Below, piece after piece: positions 33,888 to 41,961 of a stretch of 64,000 nt of DNA; positions within the stretch are counted from its first letter, which is position 1; each line of letters opens with the position of its first letter. The DNA lies in NCBI GenBank assembly GCA_023715185.1, contig JAMCAN010000002.1, positions 62,001 through 126,000 of the forward strand, written 5' to 3'. The DNA is from Planococcus sp. MER TA 32b. Its GTDB lineage: Bacteria > Bacillota > Bacilli > Bacillales_A > Planococcaceae. The notes under the pieces were generated by a model. That model saw only the letters and a list, made by a program, of their open reading frames with translations, did not search any database and was not told the DNA's origin. Both the position numbers and the translations under genes were made by a program.

Positions 33888-34010
33888 TGACATATAGAGA
33901 AACTTTAGTGTCGTATAACCTGGTTTTAGTATCGTATGGATGAGTGATGTTGTCGTTTAGATAAAATATAGTGACGTATAAACAGATTTTATTAACGTAT
34001 GGAAATTTTC
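33888..34010. repeat. 21-bp-period array (GTCGTATAGA class)
   Basis: Six units at 33888, 33909, 33930, 33951, 33972 and 33993. Confidence 0.85.
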
Positions 34011-34095
34011 ATCTCACAATTGAAATAAACCATACTCAAGCCGGAGGCATTTTCCACCAAAAAACGGGGTATGAGTTCCATAAGGAGTGATAGGG

Positions 34096-34770
34096 ATGGC
34101 ATTCGATTATGATTTGGATTATGAGAAATTGGATTTGCGGAAGAATCCGGAGCTGTACCGGGTCGGCAAAGGGGAGCAGGGCGTGCTGCTGGTGGAGCCG
34201 TATAAAAGTGAGATTTTGCCGCATTGGCGATTCAAGACGCCGGAAATTGCGCAGGAATCGTGTGACAAGATTTCGGAGATGTTCGAGGAATACCGCAAGC
34301 AGGATGATTTTGTCGGCATGGACATGGCGCGGAAATTCATCCAGATGGGCTATACGCGGGCGCGGCGCTATACGAATTACAAAGGCGGCCGCAAATACAA
34401 TGAAGACCGCACCATCAAAGAGCGGCAGATCGACCCGGTGAAAGCCGAGTCGGCGGCGGTTTTCAAGAAGCGCTGGGATGAAATCAGGGAAGACGAGGAT
34501 TACAACAGGCGCAAAAGGGAGCACCAGCATAAGTACGGCGAGTTAAAATCCAAAAACAAAAAGGCGGATCAATCTATGGGAGAAAATGATTTTCCGAAAG
34601 GTGTCGGGAAACCGGCGACAAGAGCGCTGATCGAAGCGGGTTACACGAAAGTCGAACAACTGAAAGACGCCACGGAAAAAGAGATTCTGGAGCTCCACGG
34701 CGTCGGTCCGAAAGCGATTAAAGTTTTGAAGCAGGAACTCGCCTCAAAAGGGCTGGAATTTAAAAAGTGA
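34096..34770 (+). CDS. DUF4385 protein with C-terminal helix-hairpin-helix domain
   Basis: 224 residues. Residues 1-145 match DUF4385 (GVLLVEPYKSEILPHWRFKT, DDFVGMDMARKFIQMGYTRA). A Lys-rich linker leads to a C-terminal helix-hairpin-helix segment (GVGKPATRALIEAGYTKVEQ, then ELHGVGPKAIKVLKQEL) of the type that binds DNA. The combination suggests a nucleic-acid-related role, but none is established. ATG 34096 has AAGGAG 9 bases upstream. Confidence 0.8.
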   Translation: MAFDYDLDYEKLDLRKNPELYRVGKGEQGVLLVEPYKSEILPHWRFKTPEIAQESCDKISEMFEEYRKQDDFVGMDMARKFIQMGYTRARRYTNYKGGRKYNEDRTIKERQIDPVKAESAAVFKKRWDEIREDEDYNRRKREHQHKYGELKSKNKKADQSMGENDFPKGVGKPATRALIEAGYTKVEQLKDATEKEILELHGVGPKAIKVLKQELASKGLEFKK

Positions 34771-34774
34771 AAGG

Positions 34775-34807
34775 AAAAAACGCCATTCCAACCGGAACGG
34801 CGTTTTA
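34775..34807. terminator. Bidirectional terminator
   Basis: AAAACGCCATTCC pairs with GGAACGGCGTTTT between the convergent DUF4385 and HIT genes. Confidence 0.88.
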
Positions 34808-35248
34808 AACTGCAGTCATTTCTTCAACAAGCTTCGCCATGCGCTCACGCGTCTCCGGCAATCTTGCCTTAATTGCTTCATTGTCCCAAACTTCATCCGT
34901 ATAAAAGCTGGAGAAGTCCTGATCTTCCTGCCGCGGCACGATGTGCATGTGGAAATGCGTGAGGTCGTCAAACGTGCCGCCGTTTTGGCAGATGGAGATA
35001 CCGTCCGGAGCGAATGCCGTTTTGATGGCGCTCGACAGAAATTGCGCAGCTTTCATCACCGACTGCGCCGTCTCTGCATCGAATTCATCGATAAAACGGT
35101 AATGCTGCTTCGGCAAAATCAGGACATGGCCTTCATTGAACGGATCGTGGTCAAGGATGCACGTGATCCACTCGTTTTCATAAACGGCATGTGTCTCCAA
35201 TTCCTTGCGGGCCAGCTTGCAGCCCAGGCATTCCTCAGTCTTTTCCAT
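34805..35248 (-). CDS. HIT-family hydrolase
   Basis: 147 residues with the histidine triad HFHMHIVP near residue 98 and NEGHVLILPKQHY near 38. An N-terminal CLGC pair may bind zinc. HIT enzymes hydrolyse nucleoside phosphoramidates or dinucleoside polyphosphates in the cytoplasm. The ATG is preceded by GAGGAG. Confidence 0.88.
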   Translation of the reverse strand: MEKTEECLGCKLARKELETHAVYENEWITCILDHDPFNEGHVLILPKQHYRFIDEFDAETAQSVMKAAQFLSSAIKTAFAPDGISICQNGGTFDDLTHFHMHIVPRQEDQDFSSFYTDEVWDNEAIKARLPETRERMAKLVEEMTAV

Positions 35249-35272
35249 AATCCCGTGCTCCTCCTGAATGTA

Positions 35273-35575
35273 TTACCACATCGGCTCGTTTTCGTTCGAA
35301 AGTTCCGTCATTTGCGGATACGTCAGCATGAAAACGGCGAAAAGGATGAGCGCAACCGCCAGCACCGAAATGATATTCAGGTCAAACAACCAGGCTGAAC
35401 CCAGCAGTATCACTGGCGGAAAAAAGTTTGCAATTCCCATTCTTCTCCGTGACTTCTTGGTCAGGTATTGCGTCCTGCCGCATTCCGGGCATTCCATCCC
35501 TTCGCCCAGCGTAAACGATTTACGCAAAGTCGTGCCCCAGGTCCATTCGTTTTTGCAATTCTCGCAGTGTGGCAT
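35273..35575 (-). CDS. TIGR04104-type zinc-ribbon membrane protein
   Basis: 100 residues. Two Cys pairs (CENCKNEW at the N-terminus, CPECGRTQYL near residue 28) form a putative zinc ribbon, followed by two membrane helices (about 50-85). This matches the TIGR04104 zinc-finger family of Bacillales. Function is unknown. It probably shares a transcript with the HIT gene. Confidence 0.78.
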   Translation of the reverse strand: MPHCENCKNEWTWGTTLRKSFTLGEGMECPECGRTQYLTKKSRRRMGIANFFPPVILLGSAWLFDLNIISVLAVALILFAVFMLTYPQMTELSNENEPMW

Positions 35576-35671
35576 CTGAAATCCTCCATTCGGATCTGTA
35601 TAGGTCTTTCAATCATGCTAAAGCATCTATCCAATAAATTCCACAGTATTTCCCGGGAAATAAAGGATTGT

Positions 35672-35890
35672 TTAATTTTCCGCGTCAGCTTTCTTCTTCT
35701 TTTTCCGGTAAAGGAAGCGCCAGGTGTAGTAAACAACTAAGCCGCCGCCGAGTACGATGAGGTTAAGGAAAGGAACCTGTCCGTCATTGAGAAAAAGGCC
35801 GATAGCACCGATGATAAAAGCCGGCACCATGATCCAGAACCACATCCTCACTTCTTTGTTCCTGAAACTCATCTCGACCCGCTCCGCCAT
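35672..35890 (-). CDS. Small two-helix membrane protein
   Basis: 72 residues: charged N-terminus, helices at about 17-34 and 42-58, and a Lys-rich tail (RKKKKKADAEN). AAGGGG lies 8 bases before ATG 35890. No family recognised. Confidence 0.65.
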   Translation of the reverse strand: MAERVEMSFRNKEVRMWFWIMVPAFIIGAIGLFLNDGQVPFLNLIVLGGGLVVYYTWRFLYRKKKKKADAEN

Positions 35891-36073
35891 ATCCTTCACC
35901 CCTTACAGATTTTTTTAAGTATTTATTAATATCATGCCATAGTATTTATACGAATGAAACAAATGGAAGTTTCAAGGGAATCTTTCAAAATATATTTTCA
36001 AAATAGAAGTAAATCAAGCAACTTCCGTTTAACAGATGCGTTTATTTAGAAAGAGATGATAATAGAAAGCAGG

Positions 36074-36133
36074 ATGGAACACTTTTACCGCCTGATACTC
36101 GCGGCAATCCTGATCGTCATCGTTTTCTTATGA
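36074..36133 (+). CDS. Possible 19-residue membrane peptide
   Basis: ATG 36074 opens a 19-codon frame that is a single hydrophobic helix with a short polar N-terminus (starts MEHFYR, ends VIVFL). A terminator hairpin follows within 10 bases of the stop, and the gene lies in an otherwise empty gap. The ribosome binding site is weak (AAGCAGG directly before the ATG), so this is a tentative call. Confidence 0.35.
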   Translation: MEHFYRLILAAILIVIVFL

Positions 36134-36137
36134 AATA

Positions 36138-36190
36138 AAAGCCAGCGAATCATGAGTGGAAGAATGCTCTTGGTTCGCTGGTTATTTTAT
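36138..36190. terminator. Terminator-like hairpin
   Basis: CCAGCGAA (36142-36149) pairs with TTCGCTGG (36174-36181), with a second inner stem. It is followed by TTATTTTAT. Confidence 0.6.
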
Positions 36191-36261
36191 GGAATAAATT
36201 CAGTATCGCTGAAGCGCAATATGGTACGATTACAAAAATATAGAAAAAGGGGTAAGTGAAG

Positions 36262-36807
36262 ATGCAGTATTTTATTGGAGTTGTGCCGCCTGAAAGTGAA
36301 CTGCAGAAACTGAAGGAATTCCGCAAGCAGTGGCCGGCGAACCGGATAGATGATTTGGTCGAACCGCATATTACGCTAAAAGCGCAAGGGGGACTCAGCG
36401 CTGACGAAGGCTGGCTCGAGAACGTGAAAGCGGCAGTCGCTGACTTTCTGGCTTTCAGGGTTCAACTCGCGGAACCGCGCTTTTTCGGCGAAGACGTTTT
36501 GTATCTGAGCATGGATTCGCCGGAAGTCAGCGAACTGCACAGCGTTTTGGTCGAAGCGGTCGGCACCAGCCCGGAACAGATTGCCCGGTATTTTGAGCTG
36601 GACCAGTTCGTGGCGCATCTGACCTTAGCCAAGACGTCGCACGGCGTGTCGAAGGGGGAACTGAAGAAGATGGCGGAAGCTGCAAGTCAGGAACTTACGC
36701 CTTACCCTGTGTTTTCGGTGGATTCAATTTGGATTTACCGGAAGGCGGATGATCAGCGGGGGTATGTGAAGTATATGGATGTTCCGTTGAAAAGAATAGC
36801 TGATTAA
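36262..36807 (+). CDS. 2H phosphoesterase / 2'-5' RNA ligase-like protein
   Basis: 181 residues with two HxT motifs, PHITLKA near residue 36 and AHLTLAK near residue 120, which define the 2H phosphoesterase fold (YjcG-like). It may act on RNA 2',3'-cyclic phosphates or small phosphoesters. AAGGGG is 9 bases before ATG 36262, better than the GTG at 36256. Confidence 0.83.
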   Translation: MQYFIGVVPPESELQKLKEFRKQWPANRIDDLVEPHITLKAQGGLSADEGWLENVKAAVADFLAFRVQLAEPRFFGEDVLYLSMDSPEVSELHSVLVEAVGTSPEQIARYFELDQFVAHLTLAKTSHGVSKGELKKMAEAASQELTPYPVFSVDSIWIYRKADDQRGYVKYMDVPLKRIAD

Positions 36808-36810
36808 CTA

Positions 36811-36860
36811 AAAAAAGAGGTGCTGTATTGAGTAAAACACTCAACATAGCATCTCTTTTT
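36811..36860. terminator. Bidirectional terminator
   Basis: A long stem (AAAAGAGGTGCTGT with ACATAGCATCTCTTTT, extended by GAGT/ACTC) lies between convergent genes. Confidence 0.88.
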
Positions 36861-37588
36861 CACTCTTTCATCCCTCTCAAAAATTCGAACACTTCATCCA
36901 CATCATCCGACTTGAACAGCATGTCTTTTCGATCAAAAACGAGAATCGCCGGAAACTTTCCAATCTCCAGTTCTTCTTTGAAATCCACTACAAAATTTTT
37001 ATTGTATTCGTGCCAGGAAGCATTAGCCTGTTTTCCGGTATCTTCGAGTATGTTGTTGGCCTCCTCGAATAAGGATTCCTGCATCTCTTCAGGCAATTTT
37101 TCCCCGTACTCATACATGACTACAATGTTAATGCCGTCACTGTGCGCTAAAAGCTGGTCATACTTTTCCTCATATGTCATTTCCAATAGGATAATCTCTT
37201 CCGCATAGCCTTCAAAACTGTCGCCTCGTGGCGGGTTAATCTGTACTTTTTGCCCGAACTTGATGTCATCAAGGGAAGCTTCAGTCCCATCTTCGTTTCT
37301 TACGATAGTCTCGTCATCATAATGTGCTTCGTAGCCGATTCCCTCGTCAGTTGTAACAGGCGCGTCATGCCGCTTTTCCCATTCTGAAATACCGACCCCG
37401 AGAATCTTGTTTTCCTTATCTGGCGGACCAGTTGTGCCAATCATTTTATCATCTTCGAACTTGGTTGCAGCAGCCTGGTCAATTTCGTCATCATAGATTG
37501 TTTCTTCGACTGTGTCCTCGGTGCCGCATGCGGAAAGCGTTAATGCAATAAACAACAGACTTCCCAAATAGAGTGATTTGAATTTCAT
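36860..37588 (-). CDS. Lipoprotein, tandem paralogue 2
   Basis: 242 residues. Signal peptide with lipobox LSAC (Cys at residue 21). The first half holds a compact domain (GVGISEWEKRH, EDGTEASLDDIKFGQKVQ). The second half (GINIVVMYEYGEKLPEEM, FPAILVFDRKDMLFKSDD, DEVFEFL) has a thioredoxin-like layout with a Pro where the cis-Pro would be, but no CXXC. It is a diverged duplicate of the next gene upstream on this strand. Function is unknown. Confidence 0.75.
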   Translation of the reverse strand: MKFKSLYLGSLLFIALTLSACGTEDTVEETIYDDEIDQAAATKFEDDKMIGTTGPPDKENKILGVGISEWEKRHDAPVTTDEGIGYEAHYDDETIVRNEDGTEASLDDIKFGQKVQINPPRGDSFEGYAEEIILLEMTYEEKYDQLLAHSDGINIVVMYEYGEKLPEEMQESLFEEANNILEDTGKQANASWHEYNKNFVVDFKEELEIGKFPAILVFDRKDMLFKSDDVDEVFEFLRGMKE

Positions 37589-37636
37589 TTTTTTACTCCT
37601 CTCAACTAGACACAGCTTAGCTGTTTAAACTTCAAG

Positions 37637-38356
37637 TTAACTCTCCGATGATTCTTCTTTTATTTCTTCCAAAAACTCATAAACCTCATCTACGTTAGTG
37701 GATTTGAACAGGAGCTCTTCCTGGCTATAAACGAGGATCACCGGAAACTGTTCAATGTCCAGTTCTTCTTTATAATCGACCACATAGTCGGGATTATACT
37801 CAATCCATGCAGTGCCGACACGCTGGCCGGTTTCTGCCAGAATTGCGCCGGCATTCTCAAACAGCGGATCTCTCATCTCATCGGGAAGGGAAGTGCCGGA
37901 TTCATGCATCACCACGATATTAAATCCGCCTCTATGGGCCAGAAACTTTTCATATTTTTGTTCGTAAGTCATATCCAAAATCACGATTTCATCGGCATGG
38001 CCCTTGAAATCGTTGCCTTTTGCGGGTGGGAAGACCATTAGGTTATGACCGTCTTTAATATCATCAACAGAGGCTTCTGTGCCATCTTCATAGGCAATGG
38101 CAGTTTCTTCTGAAAAACTGGCGTAATAGGCATAGCCTTCTTCTGTTTCAGAGTTTGAATCCCGTTTCTTCCATTCCGATATTTCCATTTCAATGACGTG
38201 ATCCTTTGTATTGACTACCCATCCGATCATCTCGTCATCTTTATGGTGGAAGCCTTCTTCGCCAAACGCAGTAGCATCTGAGCCACTTTTTCCACATCCC
38301 GATACACCCATTATTCCAATCACCAGAACTAAGATGGAGCCAATTACTCTCTGCAC
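37637..38356 (-). CDS. Lipoprotein, tandem paralogue 1
   Basis: 239 residues with lipobox VSGC. The same two-part architecture as its downstream copy: EISEWKKRDS, YEDGTEASVDDIKDGHNL, FNIVVMHESGTSLPDEMRD, FPVILVYSQEELLFKSTN, DEVYEFLEE. GTG 38356 follows GAAGGGGGC by 6 bases; a longer reading frame lacks a ribosome binding site. The pair likely forms one operon and arose by tandem duplication. Confidence 0.75.
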   Translation of the reverse strand: MQRVIGSILVLVIGIMGVSGCGKSGSDATAFGEEGFHHKDDEMIGWVVNTKDHVIEMEISEWKKRDSNSETEEGYAYYASFSEETAIAYEDGTEASVDDIKDGHNLMVFPPAKGNDFKGHADEIVILDMTYEQKYEKFLAHRGGFNIVVMHESGTSLPDEMRDPLFENAGAILAETGQRVGTAWIEYNPDYVVDYKEELDIEQFPVILVYSQEELLFKSTNVDEVYEFLEEIKEESSES

Positions 38357-38435
38357 ATATTTGCCCCCTTCGCACAATAGATGATTCACCTATTTACCCA
38401 GTAGACTGATAAAAGCCGAAAACGTTTCGTCCCAG

Positions 38436-38480
38436 AACAAACGCCCTTCAAATCTGTTGATGATTTGAAGGGCGCTGATG
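38436..38480 (-). terminator. Terminator
   Basis: CGCCCTTCAAAT (38442-38453) pairs with ATTTGAAGGGCG (38463-38474). It ends the gene at 38519 on the minus strand. Confidence 0.8.
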
Positions 38481-38518
38481 GTTGATGGTCTTGCTGTCGT
38501 ATCTGGAAGGATGATTTT

Positions 38519-38740
38519 TTATTCGGTCGTTTCGTCATAGAAATTACATTCAAACAGTTCAATATCAAAGCCTGACTTCACGACTTTCGGGAAACCGCCT
38601 TTGTCGTAGCACTGATCTGAAGCAGACTTAACCTGCTGGTGGCTTAAATAGGCTTCGGCAAAAAAGACGGCACTGAAAACCAGCAGCACTCCTACAAATA
38701 ATATGATTACTTTTTGCCATGTGTTCAATTTCTTTTTCAT
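38519..38740 (-). CDS. Small membrane-anchored protein
   Basis: 73 residues. A Lys-rich N-terminus, one helix (about residues 10-30) and an extracytoplasmic tail with two Cys (QCYDKGG and FECNFYD) that could form a disulfide. CAGGAG is 8 bases before ATG 38740. Unknown family. Confidence 0.65.
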   Translation of the reverse strand: MKKKLNTWQKVIILFVGVLLVFSAVFFAEAYLSHQQVKSASDQCYDKGGFPKVVKSGFDIELFECNFYDETTE

Positions 38741-38925
38741 GATGCTCACTCCTGTAAGACATGGTTGATTTTATTGGTATAAATAAAGGCTAACATAATT
38801 TGGCATTGGTTACAGCAGAATTCCAAAAAATTAAATGAAATCTGATAAATTCATAAAAAAGTGAATCTTTTCCAGCAGTTCATACGTCTAAAGGGTACAG
38901 GAAATAATGCGGAGGGGTTTTTTGT

Positions 38926-39840
38926 ATGCTTAAGAAGATTGTACTGGCAGGCGGCACCGGTTTTATCGGACAATATTTGGAGCGCACATATACAAATCAA
39001 GGCTATATCGTACATATCATTTCGAGGCAGCCGGGGCAGATCTCATGGAATGACGAGGCGGCGATGGTCGATGCGCTGGAAAATGCGGGGATGGTCATCA
39101 ATTTGGCGGGTAAATCGGTCAATTGCCGTTATAACGAAAAGAATAAACGGGAAATTTATGAATCCCGGACGCGGACGACGGAAGCGCTCGGCAAGGCGAT
39201 CGGGAAATGCCAGAATCCACCGCAGCTTTGGATCAATTCCAGCACGGCGACGATTTACCGCCACGCGGAGGATCGGCCGATGACGGAATCGACCGGGGAG
39301 CTCGGGACCGGATTTTCAGTGGATGTCGGCAAGGCCTGGGAAGATATTTTCTTCCGCTTCAACTTGCCGAAAACCCGGCAAATCGCATTGCGGCTCGCCA
39401 TAGTGCTCGGAGCGGACGGCGGCGTGATGGATCCCTATATCAATATGGTCCGCTACGGCCTCGGCGGGAAACAAGGCGAAGGCAAGCAGATGTTCAGCTG
39501 GATCCATATCGAAGATGTATATCGCATCATCGAATTCCTGAAACATCGAAAAGATCTGGCAGGCGTCTTCAATGCTTCGTCGCCGAATCCGGTGACCAAT
39601 AAACAATTGATGGAGCAGATGCGAAAAGCGATGGGGCGCCGCAGAGGCTTGCCGGCGCCGCAGTGGATGCTCGAAATGGGCGCCGTTTTCATCGGCACCG
39701 AAACGGAACTGATCCTGAAAAGCCGGTGGGTGCTGCCGGAGCGGCTTGAAAAGGCAGGTTTCCGTTTCGCGTATGACCGGCTGGACCGCGCGTTATGGCA
39801 GATTCTGCAGGAACAAAAGCAAGAACAAGAACAGTATTGA
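38926..39840 (+). CDS. TIGR01777-type NAD(P)-dependent epimerase (YfhF-like)
   Basis: 304 residues of the extended SDR fold: VLAGGTGFIGQYLERTY at the N-terminus, NLAGKSVNCRYNEKNKREI, SRTRTTEALGKAI, and a C-terminal DUF1731-like segment (PAPQWMLEMGAVFIGTETEL, LKSRWVLPERLEKAGF). The family matches the SulA/YfhF epimerase group; substrate unknown. GGAGGGG lies upstream. Confidence 0.88.
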   Translation: MLKKIVLAGGTGFIGQYLERTYTNQGYIVHIISRQPGQISWNDEAAMVDALENAGMVINLAGKSVNCRYNEKNKREIYESRTRTTEALGKAIGKCQNPPQLWINSSTATIYRHAEDRPMTESTGELGTGFSVDVGKAWEDIFFRFNLPKTRQIALRLAIVLGADGGVMDPYINMVRYGLGGKQGEGKQMFSWIHIEDVYRIIEFLKHRKDLAGVFNASSPNPVTNKQLMEQMRKAMGRRRGLPAPQWMLEMGAVFIGTETELILKSRWVLPERLEKAGFRFAYDRLDRALWQILQEQKQEQEQY

Positions 39841-39841
39841 G

Positions 39842-39874
39842 CGCTGTTCCGCTTTATTGCGGAGCAGTTTTTTT
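39842..39874 (+). terminator. Terminator
   Basis: CTGTTCCGC pairs with GCGGAGCAG, then eight Ts. Confidence 0.88.
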
Positions 39875-39950
39875 ATTTATATAGAAGAGAATTCACATGT
39901 GACACAAGACCGAGTATAATCTTTTAAAAGAAGAGTTTAGGGGGAAGACG

Positions 39951-40607
39951 ATGAAATACTTTACAAAAGAATGGTATGACGAGATGCAAGTGTCCGGTTT
40001 TCTGACCTTCCCTGAAACCGAAGAGCAATGGGAAGAAAATCAGGCGGGCTACCGCGGACAAGGGATCGATCCCGCGGAAGCGCAGCGTCGTAACCTGGAA
40101 GATAAGAAAGACAATCTTCTCAAGTTTTTGCCTGAATCTTTTCATCCTTATATTTACGACGGGACGCTCAATTCCAAATACCCGACGCCTGAACTTCGTG
40201 AAATGGCGGACAGATGGGAAGCGGATTACGAAGCCCGTTTTGACGCGCTGCTTGATGATTACAGCCGCCATTACGAATCCATCAAGGAATCTTTGCCGCA
40301 GGGCGCGAATCAGCTGACGGAAAAAAGCCTGCACGATTGCGTCGTGAAAAGCATTGGCCGTCCTTCCATTGACGAACTTGTGCTCCTTATCGACTGCAGC
40401 GGTGGCTTCCATTATTTCAAGGATGTCGAAGTGAAATTCACCGGCGTGAGCGAAACCGTAATTCCTGATGGCCTGCAGGGTGCCCGGTGGCTGTATAACG
40501 AAATTTACCTGAACGGCGATCGCGTTGAACTGCACGTGCTATTCGATGCGCCGATCACAGAAGTGACGATTGTCTGCAAAGATATTCAAATTGAGGAATT
40601 GGAATAA
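39951..40607 (+). CDS. DUF4085-family protein
   Basis: 218 residues beginning MKYFTKEWYDEMQVSGFL, the conserved N-terminus of DUF4085. The C-terminal half is beta-rich. It is a soluble cytoplasmic protein with no established role. Confidence 0.75.
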   Translation: MKYFTKEWYDEMQVSGFLTFPETEEQWEENQAGYRGQGIDPAEAQRRNLEDKKDNLLKFLPESFHPYIYDGTLNSKYPTPELREMADRWEADYEARFDALLDDYSRHYESIKESLPQGANQLTEKSLHDCVVKSIGRPSIDELVLLIDCSGGFHYFKDVEVKFTGVSETVIPDGLQGARWLYNEIYLNGDRVELHVLFDAPITEVTIVCKDIQIEELE

Positions 40608-40794
40608 AACCGGTTTTTCTTTTTGGTGATATTTGTTAATAAAATCCTTATAATAAGCCATTAGAACCTATAAAGTATACAAAATACATGAAAATCATCT
40701 TTTTTGAATTATAATTGCAAAAATCACATCTTTTATTTCAACTGGGAGTTTAGCCTTAGAGAAGGCGGGTAGTTTGAGATAGAGGGGTGACGGG

Positions 40795-41100
40795 ATGCGA
40801 GCAGATGAACGATTGATCAAGGCTTTATTGCAGCGGGATAAAAAGGCGTTCGAAGAGTTGTATGACCGTTATCATCTATTGCTGTGGAAAATTGCCGCCG
40901 AAGCCGAATCCGATCATCGCATTTGCGAACAGCTTGTCACACAGGTATTCAAACAAGTATGGCAAAAACCGCACGAGTTCATGGGCGAAAAAAGGCTGGC
41001 ATTGCTGCTGATCGAATGCTGCCGCGCCAAGATGAAGGAGCGGCCCAGGCCGCGGGCAATTTGCCTGAATCCAATAGAACCACAAGTATGCTGCGGATAA
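40795..41100 (+). CDS. Sigma-70 region 2-like short protein
   Basis: 101 residues. Residues 1-65 (RLIKALLQRDKKAFEELYDR, then YHLLLWKIAAEAESDHRICE) match the core-binding region 2 of ECF sigma factors. There is no region 4, and the stop codon is embedded in a terminator hairpin. It has a ribosome binding site (AGAGGGGTGACGGG) and an apparent upstream TATAAT at 40710. It could be a remnant or a stand-alone region-2 protein that competes for core RNA polymerase. Confidence 0.65.
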   Translation: MRADERLIKALLQRDKKAFEELYDRYHLLLWKIAAEAESDHRICEQLVTQVFKQVWQKPHEFMGEKRLALLLIECCRAKMKERPRPRAICLNPIEPQVCCG

Positions 41101-41120
41101 CGGATCCGCAGCTTTTTTGT
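41090..41120 (+). terminator. Terminator overlapping the stop codon
   Basis: CTGCGGAT (41091-41098) pairs with ATCCGCAG (41104-41111), then six Ts. The TAA stop of the sigma-like gene lies in the hairpin. Confidence 0.85.
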
Positions 41121-41154
41121 TTTTAGATAAGTTGAACTAATAAACCTCTGGCAG

Positions 41155-41475
41155 TCGATATTCCGCAAAACAGCTCTGCTTTCCAAAAACCGTGCTCCTG
41201 TCTCTGCATCGCTCCGCTAGCTTTGTCGCAAATCGCTGGCCGAATTGGCCGAACTTGGCTGCTTGCGAAAACCCGTGCTCCTGCATCGCTCCGCTAGCTT
41301 CGTCGCAAAGAGCCGGCCTTGCACGCTACGGCCAACTCTTAGCTAACTCGTGCTCGTTCCACTTCACCCGAGTGGATCTCAGCGAAGGAGCGCCGCCGGA
41401 CGGAGCGGAGCAATAAGACGAGTGTTCTTCTCGGCTTATTGTGCGAGCTTAGTCCTAAGCGACGAAGCGGCATAT
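41155..41475. repeat. Dispersed element with internal duplicates
   Basis: Begins with GCAAAACAGC (41164-41173). Two internal copies of TGCATCGCTCCGCTAGC plus a TTGTCGCAAA-type tail lie at about 41203-41236 and 41288-41320, and the family is found in reverse complement at 28421-28450. The right end (GCTTAGTCCTAAGCGACGAA) also resembles the left part of the 28.4-kb element. No coding potential. Confidence 0.6.
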
Positions 41476-41611
41476 TTACAGTAATTCTTTAGTGTAACTA
41501 ATATAGTTAACGAACAATAAACCAATAAACACTGACAAATGTCTAAGTGGAATACCCTTCAAGTGGAAGGGGCAAAACGTGTGGAGAGGGGATTGTGTGA
41601 GGATATGGAAT

Positions 41612-41690
41612 CTATACGACAGCAAAACGCCGCTATACGACAACAAAAACAATCTATACGACACTAAAAATCGCTTATACGACATCTAAC
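41612..41690. repeat. 21-bp-period array (CTATACGAC, minus-oriented)
   Basis: Units at 41612, 41633, 41654 and 41675; the core is the reverse complement of the GTCGTATAGA class. Confidence 0.85.
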
Positions 41691-41709
41691 CGTCACCCAA
41701 AGCCCGAAA

Positions 41710-41790
41710 CCCCTTATTGGCCGAAAAACGGGCGAGGGCCGAAGCCCCGCCCCAGCAGTCCGCGCGGCGGACTGCGACCAATCGGATCTT
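41710..41790. repeat. REP-like GGGCGGGGC double-hairpin module
   Basis: CCCCTTATTGGCCGAAAAAC leads into a G+C-rich hairpin and a CAGTCCGC/GCGGACTG-type stem. It is homologous to the tandem units at 49.2-49.9 kb and the deleted copy at 33826. Confidence 0.7.
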
Positions 41791-41828
41791 CAAGGGGGTG
41801 TGGATTGGGTTGCGTGAGGATATGGAAT

Positions 41829-41905
41829 CTATACGACAGCAAATCGATGCTATACGACAACAAAAACAATCTATACGACACTAAAAATACGCCATAAGAC
41901 ACCAA
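41829..41905. repeat. 21-bp-period array (CTATACGAC, minus-oriented)
   Basis: Units at 41829, 41850, 41871 and 41892. The first three share core and much of the variable part with the array at 41612, as part of a longer local duplication. Confidence 0.85.
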
Positions 41906-41911
41906 CCCCCA

Positions 41912-41942
41912 CAAAAAAGAAGCTGCGGATTTATCCGCAGCT
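41912..41942 (-). terminator. Terminator
   Basis: AGCTGCGGAT (41921-41930) pairs with ATCCGCAGCT (41933-41942), with a T-run on the minus strand. Confidence 0.88.
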
Positions 41943-41961
41943 CCTGCTATACAAAACATTT

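Noticed and set aside
38861-39283. Arg-rich reading frame overlapping the epimerase gene
   Set aside because: It is an alternative frame of the well-supported TIGR01777 gene and has the composition of a shadow frame.
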